DNA of 64,000 bases from Atkinsonella hypoxylon (GCA_000729835.1 JFHB01000045.1:112515-176514); one strand, 5' to 3'. Counted from the first letter of the stretch, positions 35,250 through 46,573 are shown. Program-made: numbers and translations. Notes: generated by a model not told the origin, from the letters alone.

Positions 35250-35744
35250 TGCAACGCAATCTGTTAAGGCGTCAGGATGCTGACGCGCCAGGAACGCGCA
35301 TGATGTAGAGAACTTGCGTCAAGACTCTGTAGTGAGCCAGGGTCCAATCTGCGGTTAGTCGTGGTCCCACATCTCCATGTGCCCCACCCCTTCGTGTCGC
35401 GCGTGTCGTTGCAGTTCTGAGTCTTTTTATCTTTTCATGGTTGGGCCGACACGTATTGAAAGATGCAGCCAGCCCCAAAGGTTGATGGAGTGTCAATAAT
35501 ATTGGTTGATTGTCCAGCAACCGAGCGGCTATTGTATGCATAATCCCATCATTTCTGTCGCACAGTTCCTTAAAGCCGAGTTCTCGAACTCTGCCGTTCG
35601 ATTTGTAAGTTGAGGATTGTCTCGTCCATTCACGCATCCCGTTGCCGATCCGCTTCCAAATGCTTTTTTCGTTAGGATGTAATGAGTCGTCTTTTCTTTT
35701 CATATCTTCCGTTTGTTTCGAGACTTGTTTTAGATATCTATGCT
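35250..35744. other. intergenic between LRR gene and PLP2
   Basis: Upstream region of the LRR gene and 3' side of PLP2, both on the minus strand. The open frame at 35272-35703 shows no family signal. Confidence 0.6.
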
Positions 35745-36585
35745 TTAGTCCCAGTCATCGTCATCGTCATCAAATCTTGATTTCCCGGCCGTGCCAGTCT
35801 TGATGCTTTTGCCTAGTCCAGCAAGGCGTTCGTCCTCAGCATCCTCGGCGGCTTGCCTCCTCTTAATCACCCGCATGTCCGATTCGGACACAGCGCCAAC
35901 CTGTACAAGCAAATCATCAATGTGTCGCATATTCGTTCGAACACCGCCTAGTGTCATTAATGTGACCTCTTGCTTGACGATGTCCCCCTTGTTGTACACT
36001 AAAATCGTTGGACAATTCCTGTCCGGATAATTCTCAATGGCTTGGTTTGCACGAATCTCACAAAATTTGATATCACTGTACTCTTTGGCGGCCTGTCTCC
36101 ATAGCTCAGAGAGAACCCGTGATTCTACGTTGGCCCCTGTGCTAGCTGTTAGATTGACGAGCACCGGCCCATTTTGGGATGCGTCTGTGACCTCGCGCTG
36201 GTAATCTGGCTTTGAGATCGGGTAGACACTGCCGTGGATTGAACTGTTCTGAAGATTGCTCAACTCCGCCATACGCTTTCGTCGATATTGATCCAAGAAC
36301 TCCTCGTCCTCAAGATCTTCTAGTTCGTCGAGCTCGTCCAGATCTTTTCCTTCGAGTCGGTTTTCGTGTGCTAATCTTCGACCTTCAATTATTGCTTCTT
36401 CAATCATGGGACTTGGGCTCGGCGGCTTCTCTGGAATGACGCCATGTTTTCGCAAAATATCGTTCCTACCTGCGCATCAGAGCTTTGCTACACATGTAGG
36501 CGAAATCGCGGGGTACGAACCACTCTGTGTCTGCATTTGGATCGTCAACAGGAACAGCAATTCGCTGATCACTAGGAGCCGCCAT
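35745..36585 (-). CDS. PLP2: phosducin-like protein 2 (PLP2/PDCL3 type)
   Basis: Thioredoxin-fold cochaperone of the CCT/TRiC chaperonin, needed for folding of actin and tubulin. Two exons, 36521-36585 and 35745-36465, give 261 aa. Exon 1 ends inside the conserved DDPNADTEW and exon 2 continues NDILRKHGVIPEKPPSPSP, the usual start of the family. The thioredoxin-like domain lies at about residues 105-215 (VLVNLTASTGANVESRVLSE, FCEIRANQAIENYPDRNCPT, ILVYNKGDIVKQEVTL). The tail is Asp-rich (DDDDDDWD). The intron uses a GTTCGT donor and a GGTAG acceptor. The gene is head to head with RPS27 over 441 bp. Confidence 0.94.
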
Positions 36586-37026
36586 ATTGGAGATCAGGGC
36601 GGTAGAGCAGTTTCGATGACTTGTAACGCAGACTTGATGAGTACAAAATATGACAATTTGATAGCACAGCGCAACAAGACCGACCTTTGAAGCACCCAAG
36701 CTTGCTGGTTGAATGCCCCACACAGGGCAAGCAACTATTACCTAGGAGATATGTTTGTACCGTGGTCCCTGCTTCAGCCAATCAATGGCTCTGAAAATAC
36801 TGTCACGTGGTGCTGGGCCAGAAAACCCTATCGCGCTAGTCCGCTTCGGACGAAGTCCTTTGGCTAGAGTCAAACGAGATTCGCCCCCCGAGTTGCCACT
36901 GAACTTTTCCTCGCTTAACACCTCTCACGCAGCTTGCGAGCCTCAAATCTGCCGCCAGATTCCGTCAAGTTTCTCCATATTCGCAAGACACCCGCCGTCA
37001 AGTTCATCCTCAGTCAATCAGTCAAG
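36586..37026. promoter_or_regulatory. bidirectional promoter of PLP2 and RPS27
   Basis: A 441-bp head-to-head interval. It holds a CACGTG E-box at 36804-36809 and a telobox-like AAAACCCTA at 36822-36830. Cbf1-type (CACGTG) and Tbf1-type (ACCCTAA-like) sites are known elements of ribosomal-protein promoters in many fungi, so the pair 13 bp apart fits RPS27 regulation. That these sites are used here is inferred. A pyrimidine-rich leader precedes the RPS27 ATG. Confidence 0.5.
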
Positions 37027-37601
37027 ATGGTGAGCGACAACTACCACTCCTTGGGACCACGTTCAACGATGGAATCATGTGCGAACCAAACAAGTAAACT
37101 GGACACCGCCGACAAAGATGCATACCTACTCTCCAAGATATCATAGAAGAAGTGCTGTCGGTCGGTTGTTCAGGAAGCCACTTCGCACATGGGAAAATCG
37201 ACGTGGGAGAAATCATATACTAACAATGGCTCATGCAGGTTCTCGCCGTTGATCTTTTGAACCCTACGCCGGCCGCTGAGGCCAAGAAACACAAGCTCAA
37301 GGTACGATATCAGCCATCATCGACACGCCATCCTGAACCCACTCCACGACGATTGCAAGCAAGATGATGTGCACGAAAATTTCGCATGGCATGGGCTCTA
37401 ATGTTGCGTCTTTTCTAGACCTTGGTCCCCGCTCCTCGATCCTTCTTCATGGATGTCAAGTGTCCCGGCTGCTTCACCATCACCACCGTCTTCTCGCACG
37501 CCCAGACCGTCGTCATTTGCCAGGGTTGCACCACCGTTCTGTGCCAGCCTACCGGTGGTAAGGCCAGATTAACCGAGGGCTGCTCTTTCCGAAGAAAGTA
37601 A
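37027..37601 (+). CDS. RPS27: 40S ribosomal protein S27 (eS27)
   Basis: Zinc-binding small-subunit ribosomal protein. Three exons: 37027-37029 (only the ATG), 37239-37301 and 37419-37601, giving 82 aa, exactly the usual length. The four zinc cysteines are in CPGC and CQGC, inside KCPGCFTITTVFSHAQTVVI. The protein ends in EGCSFRRK. The start codon alone forms exon 1 (ATG then GTGAGC), a structure common in fungal ribosomal-protein genes. The first intron is 209 bp, long for this window. Confidence 0.97.
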
Positions 37602-39510
37602 ATCGCTGTTGTGCGATTTTCTTTTCTTGGGTACTCATGACTCTTACGGTTCATTCACGGTGATCCTATCTCGAATCTGCAAAACAAAAGCATCCCGACA
37701 TCTCGACAAATGGACGCATGGACGAGCTTATCTCACGCCTTTGCAGACAAATAATCTCAAAACTCTTTTCTTTGCAGATAGAAGATGGAACCACCCACGA
37801 ACAGGGGCGTTTGGGGTCTCCGGATATCATGCATGGCACGTCATTCATCTCGTCTTTTTTCTTTTCGGTTACGCGCACTTTGTACCAAAGAGTCGTCTTT
37901 GAACCAGGAACAAAAGCACTGCATTGAGGGTGGATAGCTGGAGAAAGGCTTTTCACGAGTATCTTGGATGGTCTGTATGACCAACTAGATATGAGGACGT
38001 GGAACCGCTGGTTTGAGGATCGCTTCATACCCAGGTGCTTTCAAATTAGGGGAGGGTCAGGCACTATGCTTGCGAATAATCAAATGGTTTCCACGAAAAC
38101 GGCTGTTTATTGTCTGAGTGATGACTGTTGTGATTATGTCGTTAATGGCTGCGTAGCGTCCTTGTATTGGGCATGGTATTGCTGCTCATGACGTGGACTG
38201 ACTCATCGCTGGGGGTTGCATCGCATCTGGAAGCTGAGATAGCACCGTCTACTTCTTGTGATATGACGGGCGTTTCCAGCTCAGAAGCCCTGACAACTCG
38301 AATCAGCTAGATACAGCCGGGAAAGTCTGCTCCGTCTTTTCTTTGAACCTGTTCAAGCGCAGAGCAGATGGGACCAACAAGCCGGGCATGAGTGGCAAAT
38401 TGCACCCCGAGAACCACAGTGAGGTTATATATTGATTCTGCAAATTACATTATTCAACGGGTTTGCAGTTTTGTTTTTGTCAGTGATGTACTACTTGCGT
38501 TAACTGGCCCGGCAATGCTGCCAGTGACGGTATTCACATTGTGTTTTCACCAATCCATGTTGTCACATAACAGTTCCATCAGCCTCGTCGCTACTCCTCA
38601 CCTGCTTTGTTCCCCACCCTGAATGTATGTGTGTTTGAGATCTGGTCAGGTCTGGGCTCTTGGCTCTTACTCTCATTGTATGAGACTTACCGGTGTGGAG
38701 ACTAGCAATCTTTGAACTGGGCACGTTCTTCCTTAGATCTGCCCATATGGTTATCACCAACTCTCTAATATGATATTCAATGAAGCACGATGATTCGCTG
38801 CATCACATAATTCCAAAATCTCACATGGCCTCAGTACAATGCCTTCAAAGAATAACCCAGCAAACCTACGCCGCGAAGTCGCCTACCCTGAGCTCACCAC
38901 CCAACCAATCAGCGCCCTCCATTCACCCCCGTACCCAGTGCTCAAGCACTCTACACGAAAACGCCACGTCAAGACGCGCTTCGGTCCCCATTTTTCCCCT
39001 TCAACCCCCAACCTCCAATCGTGGCCAGCTCCGCGAAAAACGCCCTTTCCCTTTGTCCTTTGCCTCGTTTTCTGTCTCTGCCATCTGCAAGTTACACATC
39101 GCCACTCCACTGCTGTTGTTTTTTCCCATTTTTGCCTAGGTGCACACAGTTCTCATTTCGCTTACATCTAATCTAACCTTGTCCTGTGGAGAAGCCGGGT
39201 CTACGACAAACACAGACTGCATGAAGTGATTCACACGTTAAAACATACAGCTGTCTCCTTGTCGACACACGAATTTCTCTCGCATCTCTCCTTTGTTGAT
39301 GACATGACCGGGGGTTCATTCAGTTTAGCAACTTGTTTGATGATTTAGAAATCATAGCATTGCGTGGGACACGGTCACTCTCGTCCTTTCACCCATTTGG
39401 TCACAGGGGCAGCCGGACAGCAGGGTCCGACGCTTCTTATTATTCTTCCACTTATAGTCGCATCAGCACCTCCCCAATCTCGCTTGGAGTTGAACTTCTT
39501 TCTCACAACC
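37602..39510. other. 1.9-kb intergenic region
   Basis: 3' side of RPS27 and upstream region of the RNR-inhibitor gene. It is C/T-rich from 38860 to 39130 and near 39250-39300. Open frames here are compositional; I see no motif-bearing coding sequence. Confidence 0.6.
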
Positions 39511-40245
39511 ATGTCGGCTCCACGGACTAAGCGCCAATTCGCAGGCTGCTCCGCCGACTCTGCCCAGCGCCAAATCACTTCGTTCTTCTCTCCTCGCACA
39601 GGCACCGAGGAGACGACGTCCGAGGCGCAGGCTTCGAGGCAACCTCTCCTACCGGCCAGCGTGCAGGCCAACCTCCTCAGCGTCGGCATGCGGATCCGAA
39701 AGTCCGTCCCTGAAGGATACAAGACGTGTGGACCGAGCGCATTCAAGCTATGGACAGATAACACGTCGCTGCCACAGAAACCACATGCCTCGTCCATAGC
39801 GCGGGCTTCATCCAGGGAACTACTGCCCTTCTGTGGCATCAATAAAGTCGGTGGTCTGGGCCCGCAGCCCGCCTTTGCGAGCGACGACGACGACCAACTC
39901 CCAGAGCTGGATGCCGTCCCCGAACTGACCCTGTCGCAAGAAAGTGTCGACAGCAATGGGTCTCAGCCTTCGCGGAAGCGAGTGTACGTCGAGAACGACG
40001 CGGGTGAGAAGGCTACCATGCTTGCTCAGCCGGCTAGAGGATGGGATGAGGACGTCAGCCCAAGAAGCTTTGCGCCGTCCGAATGGCGGAGTTCTCGTGT
40101 CATGGCTGTGCCAAGGACTCGCGTGAAGAACACTGTGTCTTTTAAAGATGTTGACCAGGAGAACATGGCTCTTGGTCCTGATGGGGATTTTGAGGAGGCT
40201 GACTTTCTCGTATTTGGCCAAGGTCGCGAGATGGACCTGTCATAA
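39511..40245 (+). CDS. Spd1/Dif1-type ribonucleotide reductase inhibitor, with PIP box
   Basis: A single exon of 244 aa. The layout matches the fungal RNR-inhibitor family (S. pombe Spd1, S. cerevisiae Dif1/Sml1 relatives), which restrain RNR activity or control small-subunit localisation outside S phase. Conserved blocks are TKRQFAGCSADSAQRQITSF at the start, LLSVGMRIRKSVPEGYKTC in the middle and FAPSEWRSSRVMAVPRTRVK near the end. QRQITSFF (about residues 19-26) is a perfect PCNA-binding PIP box (QxxIxxFF) with Thr before the last variable position, and a basic residue three positions after FF. This resembles the PIP degron by which CRL4-Cdt2 destroys Spd1. The frame runs upstream to 39364, but the ATG at 39511 (ACC ATG T) starts the conserved region. 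The RNR link is by family resemblance. Confidence 0.8.
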   Translation: MSAPRTKRQFAGCSADSAQRQITSFFSPRTGTEETTSEAQASRQPLLPASVQANLLSVGMRIRKSVPEGYKTCGPSAFKLWTDNTSLPQKPHASSIARASSRELLPFCGINKVGGLGPQPAFASDDDDQLPELDAVPELTLSQESVDSNGSQPSRKRVYVENDAGEKATMLAQPARGWDEDVSPRSFAPSEWRSSRVMAVPRTRVKNTVSFKDVDQENMALGPDGDFEEADFLVFGQGREMDLS

Positions 40246-40656
40246 GTACTGTCTATGTCTGGAATGACTTGTTATTTCTATGATGATGCTATTGTATTAT
40301 TGTTGCCGGGTTTTTCAAAACGTTGAGACCACACCTCTTAACGTTGGGTGTATTTTATTGCAAGCGATGGGTGGTCGGTCAAGGCCCGGCCAGGCGTGGC
40401 GGGTAGGAGTTTGTGCTATTTCTAGTCTCAAGGGACACAGGTGTTTGGCATTGATCCCGGATTACAAGTTCATCATATTTTCTTTTCCTTTTTTTTTTTT
40501 ACAGATTCAATTGTGCTATTTTCACATGGCTACGGTGTCTGCCTGCTTTGCAACAACGCTATAGACCTACCTAGGATATCAAATGTACAGAAATCAAATA
40601 TGCGAGCAGATTATATAAAATGTGTGCCCGATTCCGCAACATGCCATTTACACGAT
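40246..40656. other. convergent intergenic region
   Basis: Lies between the RNR-inhibitor (+) and Gemin2-like (-) stops. It contains a T-run near 40490. Nothing coding is seen. Confidence 0.65.
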
Positions 40657-42258
40657 TTACAAACCTACAAAGGGTGTCCGAAACTCCAACAGGTCGCGTT
40701 GTCCGTAAATCTCCCCCGCAACCGTCAAAATCATCATGAGCGTAGCACGCATATTCATACGAAGCCTCAGCCTTGCTTCTTCCTGCACGGCAGCCTCTGC
40801 TTGATCCTCAGTATCCGAAATCACACTTAACCTCGCCAAGAGCGCCCTCCTTGCTGCTTCGAGGTCCTCTTCATCCTTGGCCTCGCCATCCTCGGAGCCC
40901 GACTCAAGATCCATGGCTACATCATCTTCAACCACGGAACCTTGTTGGGCCTTCTCATCGTCCACATGGTCTGCATGTCCATTTGTATGGCCAGGAGGAT
41001 CGCTCTGCTGAGACTCGGCAACTGTCACGACTTGTTGGTCTTGCATGTTGTCCGAGACAGCTTCTTCGTCCTTTGACTCTTCATCGCAATCTGCAGCAAG
41101 TGCCTCCTCGTCACTGCTGCTCGCGTCGATGCCCTCGTTTACACCGAGCTCACCATCAGCCAACTGCTCTCGGAGAACGGCCATGTCCGCCAGACTACTG
41201 CCAAGAAGCACTGCTCGACGACCGAGATCTCGTATCCACCCTATCTCTGTGTGGTTGAGCTCGCCCCGCTCCGGGAGTCTCGCCAGCAACCCCCAAATCC
41301 ACTGGCTTGTCCGTTCAGAGAGGGTATATCCGCGTCGTAAGAAGGGACCTCCAATGAGGACACGTAAGATACGTATGACGGTGTCTTTTGACATCATTGC
41401 TAGCTGCAGTGGGTGTGGGTCGGTGTTTCGTATGAGATTCGCCCATACCTTGTTGGTATGAGAGTTGCGGTCGAAGGGAGCTGCGAATGTGAGTTGGGCG
41501 GACGACAATTGCTTTGCTGCATCTGCAGGCCGTGTAGAGTGCAACAGTTTACGGAGCCGCCCGTACTGTTTCAGTATTGATGAAGAATAGGCCTTATGGA
41601 GAATCTCCATTCGAGCATCGTGTTCGGCGTCACTGTCCAGCTCAAGGTCGTCTTCGAGCGCGTCCGCATCTTCGCCCTGGCCGCCCCAATCTTCGTCAGG
41701 CATGGCGACGTAGGCGCCATCATCGTAGTAGCCTTGCATTACCTCTTTCGTATAGACCACCGGCGAGGCCCCGCAGCCTTCGTCGATCTCGCCCTCGTCA
41801 CGGTCAGCATCGTTTTGCAGCTCTGGAGGAAGCTGGGGACCGATTTGGACTTTCGGAGCGACGAGTAAATGAGGAATCCCGTATGCTTCTTTTCTGCAAT
41901 GCTCGCATCAGCGTCAACTAGGATACAAGACACATGTGGGCAAAGACTCAGCGGAGAAAAAAAAATGAAAAGAAAACGACGCGAGAGAATTGCCTGCTTG
42001 GCGGATGCAAACTCACCTCACGGACTGCAGATATGCCATGGCGTCAACATCGTCCTCAAAGTCCGACTCGTCGCCATAAGGAATGGTGGTCGTGTCTTCC
42101 AGGTTTGAAAATACATATTTTTGACCCCATGTAGGATCTATCGATGAGTTCTGATGCTGGTGCCGCGGCATAGCGCCTGTCTGTTTCTTGGCTCGTTTTG
42201 GGCCTGGTTCTGATATTTCACCGTCGTCCAGCTCTTGGAGCTCTCGTTTGGAGGACAT
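40657..42258 (-). CDS. Gemin2/SIP1-like SMN-complex protein
   Basis: Homologue of Gemin2 (SIP1), which with SMN loads Sm proteins onto U snRNAs in the cytoplasm; Brr1 is the budding-yeast relative. Two exons, 42017-42258 and 40657-41893, give 492 aa. The start MSSKRELQELDDGEISEPGP carries a basic nuclear-signal-like PGPKRAKKQ. Exon 2 restores RKEAYGIPHLLVAPK, a typical fungal segment. The helical SIP1 core is about residues 165-300 (AFDRNSHTNKVWANLIRNTD; SQWIWGLLARLPERGELN; EIGWIRDLGRRAVLLGSSLA). A long acidic insertion (SSSDEEALAADCDEESKDEE) separates the core from a final helix. It is head to head with HER2. Confidence 0.85.
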
Positions 42259-42678
42259 TGCTTTTCGGGGCGTCTTTTCGGGGTCCAGTGCCTGTCGAAA
42301 AGGGAGCTATCATGACCAATTTGCAGGTGAGACCAAGAGGATCAGTGCAGTGCATAATCGGCTGGCGTTGTACAGATAGATGTCTGGTTGGCGTAAACAT
42401 GAGAAATCCGTCAACTTCTGCGGCGAAGTGGACTGAGCGCGGTCATGCCGTGTCATGGTTATTTGACCAAAACCAGCGCCGTTGCGCTGACCCCATTCCT
42501 GTAAATGGGGCCGGCCGTATCTTATCGAAGCGAGAGCTCTCGAATCCCAACGCCAGTTTAGTGGCCCTCGGTTTTTCTTACAATTCACCACATTTGCCCA
42601 CCGTCAAACCTTGCGAGTCGTGTGTTGCAGCGTAGCTGGCTCGCTATTGCCAAGCCAACCACCAACCGACCAACAACC
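42259..42678. promoter_or_regulatory. bidirectional promoter between Gemin2-like gene and HER2
   Basis: A 420-bp head-to-head interval with no coding content. I can name no specific factor site. Confidence 0.5.
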
Positions 42679-44282
42679 ATGAGGCCAGGTTGTGCGCGCT
42701 GCCCAGATACACTCCTCAGCTCCCGAACAAGTGCCTCGTTCTTCGCACGGCGACAACATCGACCATGTTCAAAATCACAACGTCGGTACCAAAGCAACTG
42801 CTGTAACTATTTCGTCCAGTGTGGTTCGTACTACCGCTGGTCATGCAGTACAGGAATTGTCATTGACACTCGGTAGACCGAATTGAACCTGCTGCGCCCG
42901 CTCCTCCACTCCATCCCGGATCGAAGCCCTTCCGACTTGCAGTAAAGGACAACATTGCAACCGCCGAATTCCCAACTCAATGCGCGTCTCCAATTCTTCG
43001 CTCCCACAAGTCTCCCTATGAAGCCACGATTGTGTCACAGTTGCGAGCGCGCGGCGCTACAGTGGTGGGCAAGACCAACATGGATGAGTTTGGAATGGGA
43101 TCCCACTCGACCAACTCTATGCACGGTCCCGTGCGCAATCAACTATCTACGGACGAACCACTCTCAGCAGGTGGAAGCTCTGGAGGCAGCGCAGTTGCTG
43201 TGATGCTAGGAGACGCAGATATTGCGCTGGGTACAGACACAGGTGGCTCGATTCGACTACCGGCATCTTATACAGGAGCCGTGGGTTATCGCCCGAGCTA
43301 TGGAATGATTTCGCGATACGGAGTATTCCCCTATGCCAACTCATTGGACACGGTCGGCTTCCTGGCAAGGGAGGTTGAACCTATTCTTGGCCTCTTGGTA
43401 GACACCCGCTTGGTCGAGGAGCACGACTCGCGTGACCCAACGTCATTATCAGTGGCATCCCGGCAGAGATGCGCCGCAGCCTGTCCTCCTATACTGGGCG
43501 ACATGCCCAGTATGACCATCGGGATCCCAGTCGAGTATAACATCGCGGAGCTGGATCCTCTGATTCGTAAAGGCTGGGCTGCTGCGGCAACGGCCCTGGA
43601 AGAACTAGGAGCCAAGATCGTTCCGGTGTCCTTGCCATCCACAAGGGAGGCCCTCTGTGCATACTATCTTCTGGCCTCCGCCGAAGCATCTTCCAACCTT
43701 GCAAAATACGACGGAGTTCGATATGGCGTTCGAGGAGAGCATGGTGATGCCCAAGGGCATACACTGTACTCTGAAGCCCGCGGCGCTGGTTTCGGCCCCG
43801 AAGTCAAGCGTCGAATCTTACTTGGAACCTACAGTCTGAGCTCCGAAGCAATAGACAACTACTTCATCCAAGCCCAGAAGGTCCGCCGTCTCATCCGACG
43901 GGACTTTGACAAGGTCTTTCGACTGGATAATCCACTCTACGAACCGGCGCAATTCGACCTAAGCGACATGGAAGCTGCGACAGATCTTCAAGATAAGAAG
44001 GGACCACCACAGGTGGATTTTCTACTATCGCCTACGACACCCTCTTTTGCGCCCAAGCTGAGCGATGTTCTGTCCAATGGTAGCTTGGATGCTTATATGG
44101 GTGATGTCTTCACCGTTCCGTCCAGCTTGGCAGGTTTGCCGTCGGTAAGTGTACCATCGCGGGTGGCTGAAAGCCCTCTGCCCCTGGGGTTGCAATTGAT
44201 TGGACAGTATTGGGATGATAAGAGACTGCTGAGCATGGCAATGAGGTTGAAATCCACCATGGCTAGTCAAACACCGCTATAG
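42679..44282 (+). CDS. HER2: mitochondrial glutamyl-tRNA(Gln) amidotransferase subunit A
   Basis: GatA amidase of the mitochondrial GatFAB-type complex, which converts Glu-tRNA(Gln) to Gln-tRNA(Gln). My model has exons 42679-42823 and 42877-44282, giving 516 aa. Amidase signature elements: catalytic Lys in RLAVKDNIAT, GKTNMDEFGMGSHSTNS, the Ser-rich SAGGSSGGSAVAV and ALGTDTGGSIRLPASYTG, which together form the Ser-cisSer-Lys site. The N-terminus (MRPGCARCPDTLLSS, then RRQHRPC and RRYQS) is Arg/Ser-rich like a mitochondrial presequence. The intron with a GTTCGT donor is needed because TGA at 42863-42865 interrupts the conserved frame. An alternative donor, GTACTA at 42828, keeps frame with another upstream frame that has no ATG, so I prefer the first. 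The C-terminal two thirds is certain; the first ~60 residues are not. Confidence 0.88.
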
Positions 44283-44750
44283 AAGAGAAATTTTGCATTT
44301 AGAGGTCATTACGAGGACACATTTAGAAAAGCGTTCGTCTATTATGATATATTACAGCATTGGACTCATGGCGAAATCGAGACGGCTCCCTGATTTCGCG
44401 TCATGTCAGGATCTCAGTTTTATTCGTTTTATTTTTTTTGTTTCGCGAATCGGCCATAGTGATTAGTGCTTGAGGATTAACGCAGAAGCCGTGGAAGGTC
44501 AGCGGCATCTGGTGATATCATGACTCAGATCCAACCTCGAAGCGCTTACATCACATGCCTTTCCGCAGACACTATTAGAGTGCCCTGCTCTCGCTCTCGT
44601 GGTATTGGAGCCTTTGCTTCACCGGGAGCCTTTGCGCTTTTTTTGTTCTAGCACCCCATGTAGCGCAGCGTATAGCACAAATCTGCCGAGCCGGAGTACC
44701 AGTGACAAGTTCTGCAGGTGTCCTTCCATAAAATGGTTTGCCTCGGACTT
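44283..44750. other. convergent intergenic region
   Basis: Lies between the HER2 (+) and PRP38 (-) stops. Nothing coding is seen beyond chance frames. Confidence 0.65.
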
Positions 44751-45518
44751 TCATGGCGATCGTGGCCTGCTTCGACTACTGGCCCTCACGCGATCGACGT
44801 CCATGAAATTATCCTCAACTTCTTCTTCTTCCCCATCACCATTTTGTCGCAGACCCTCATCGCTCTGCATCTCGTCACCATCCTCACCATCCTCATCTAG
44901 CAAATTCTCCAAATCCCCCAACGGACTCACTCTCGGTTCCAGCAACTCTAGATCTTCCAAGATTTCTCGCTTAGGCATCTTCCACAGACTCGTCGCGCAA
45001 ACCCTCTCCTTGGTCAGCAAATCATCCACAAACTCATCCACAAACGACAAGGATGTCCCGTTCCTCCCCTTCCGCCTCAGCTTTCTCCGGTCTTCCAGGA
45101 ACGGCTCCAGCGTCTCGTACACATCTTTGGCCTGTCTGGTCAACCGGAAGTAGAAGCACGCCAGCGCACGCAAGTACTTGAAGTGCTCGCCCCCGTAGGA
45201 TAGGTACTCTGCTAGGATTTCGTCGCTGGGCCCCAACTCGAGCAGCTTGAAGGCGAGACAGAGGAAGGGACTTGGTTTCTGAGAATTGCCGTGGGTGCCG
45301 CCTATAAAGGTAACGTGTTCGAGGACGCGATCTATGATGTCGGCTTCATTGAGCGCGAAGCATTGCTCTTTGTAGAAGTAGGATTCGATGATGCGGTCCT
45401 TGACGGCCTTTTCCATGATGGTCGCCGGGTTGAGGCCGTTGGGGGCGAGGGCGGCGTTGGAGCCGCGCTCATCCAGGAAGCGCCGCGCATCGGCGTGTAC
45501 GGTGTCGCCTTTGGACAT
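44751..45518 (-). CDS. PRP38: pre-mRNA-splicing factor Prp38
   Basis: Tri-snRNP/B-complex protein needed for spliceosome activation. A single exon of 255 aa. The Prp38 domain covers about residues 10-200: NPATIMEKAVKDRIIESYFY at its start, EHVTFIGGTHGNSQKPSPFL in the middle, and YLRALACFYFRLT followed by FVDEFVDDLL towards the end. The tail after about residue 215 is acidic (LDEDGEDGDEMQSDEG), then short RS-like (SSRSRPRSP). The ATG at 45516-45518 is the only one that includes the conserved N-terminus. It is head to head with the next gene over 332 bp. Confidence 0.95.
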   Translation of the reverse strand: MSKGDTVHADARRFLDERGSNAALAPNGLNPATIMEKAVKDRIIESYFYKEQCFALNEADIIDRVLEHVTFIGGTHGNSQKPSPFLCLAFKLLELGPSDEILAEYLSYGGEHFKYLRALACFYFRLTRQAKDVYETLEPFLEDRRKLRRKGRNGTSLSFVDEFVDDLLTKERVCATSLWKMPKREILEDLELLEPRVSPLGDLENLLDEDGEDGDEMQSDEGLRQNGDGEEEEVEDNFMDVDRVRASSRSRPRSP

Positions 45519-45850
45519 GGTAGGAATTTGCTAGCGATAAGGGCAGACTTGGACTCGGTACAATTGTGTGACGAGCTGGGGAAGCTTGCGCTTCAAGCTT
45601 TTGGATGATGGCGTAGGCGGTAGGTAGGAGGATAGCCTTCGATAAGATAGTTGCTGTGCCAACGACGGCACGTACGAAGTGACGTACCTAAAGGTTCGAA
45701 TGCAAAAAAAAAAAAAAAAAACGAACCTAAACCTAAATTGAATGAACTCTGCTCTCTATTCAAGAGAAAATTGTTTTTTTTAAAAACCCTACCCAACAAA
45801 AGAAAGTGAATGCCACAGGGTACTTTCTGTTTTATTCTGCAACACAAAAT
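45519..45850. promoter_or_regulatory. bidirectional promoter between PRP38 and a membrane-protein gene
   Basis: A 332-bp head-to-head interval with a run of A at 45703-45720. I can name no specific factor site. Confidence 0.5.
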
Positions 45851-46573
45851 ATGCGAAAAGCGCTTCTCACTTCTTCCGAGGTATCAGCACTTGTGTCCAT
45901 CTGTGTCGGTAAGAGGCCCCCAGGCGCAGCTGATCCGCGTACCAATATTCGAGCTCCAATAAGACTATTTTAACGATACCATCTTCGTAAATTAGTAATT
46001 CTGTTTACTTTGGCGCTATTCTTGACTGGCTACACCCTTCAGCAGCGCACACTTCACGACCTCCGTGTCGCCATCCGACCAGACTATAACCGGCCGTCGC
46101 CGCAGGCGCATCTGCCAAGCTACTTCAAACGGGAGACCACGACGCTCGAAGATGGAACAGTGATAGTGGGACAAAGCCAAGCGGACGTTGACGAGCAGGA
46201 GCGACTAGCTAAGAAATACGAGCTTCGCGAACCCAAGTCCAGGACCAAAAAGAGCAAGGCCACAGCCAAGGCCGAGAGAGAAGACGTGAGCACAGCCAAG
46301 CTTGCGGACAAACAATCCACGGCTCAGGAGGCAGGGGGATTAGGGGCGGGAGATGCAGAGGCTCATGAAGAACCTACCGAGGAACAACTTCGCATCCTGA
46401 GCTCCGTCAAGGCGCACGCCGCTCGGCAGGCTTGGGGCGTTGAACATCCTGACCCGCTGTCGAAGAGTCGTCTTCCAATCACAAAGGCTGAGCGTAGGAA
46501 GCTCATCAAGGAGGAGATTCAGAGGCTGGCGCAGGATGAAAAGCCGGTTTATTATCAGAGGAGGCTGTGGTGA
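45851..46573 (+). CDS. small fungal protein with N-terminal membrane anchor, function unknown
   Basis: Two exons, 45851-45908 and 45996-46573, give 211 aa. The donor GGTAAGAG is a near-perfect consensus, and the join gives MRKALLTSSEVSALVSIC followed by VVILFTLALFLTG, a single membrane helix at about residues 12-33. YTLQQRTLHDLRVAIRPDY follows. The rest is soluble and Lys/Glu-rich (REPKSRTKKSKATAKAERED), ending with ITKAERRKLIKEEIQRLAQ and YYQRRLW. Similar short anchored proteins occur across filamentous ascomycetes without a known role. A mitochondrial or ER membrane location is possible; I cannot say which. Confidence 0.75.
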
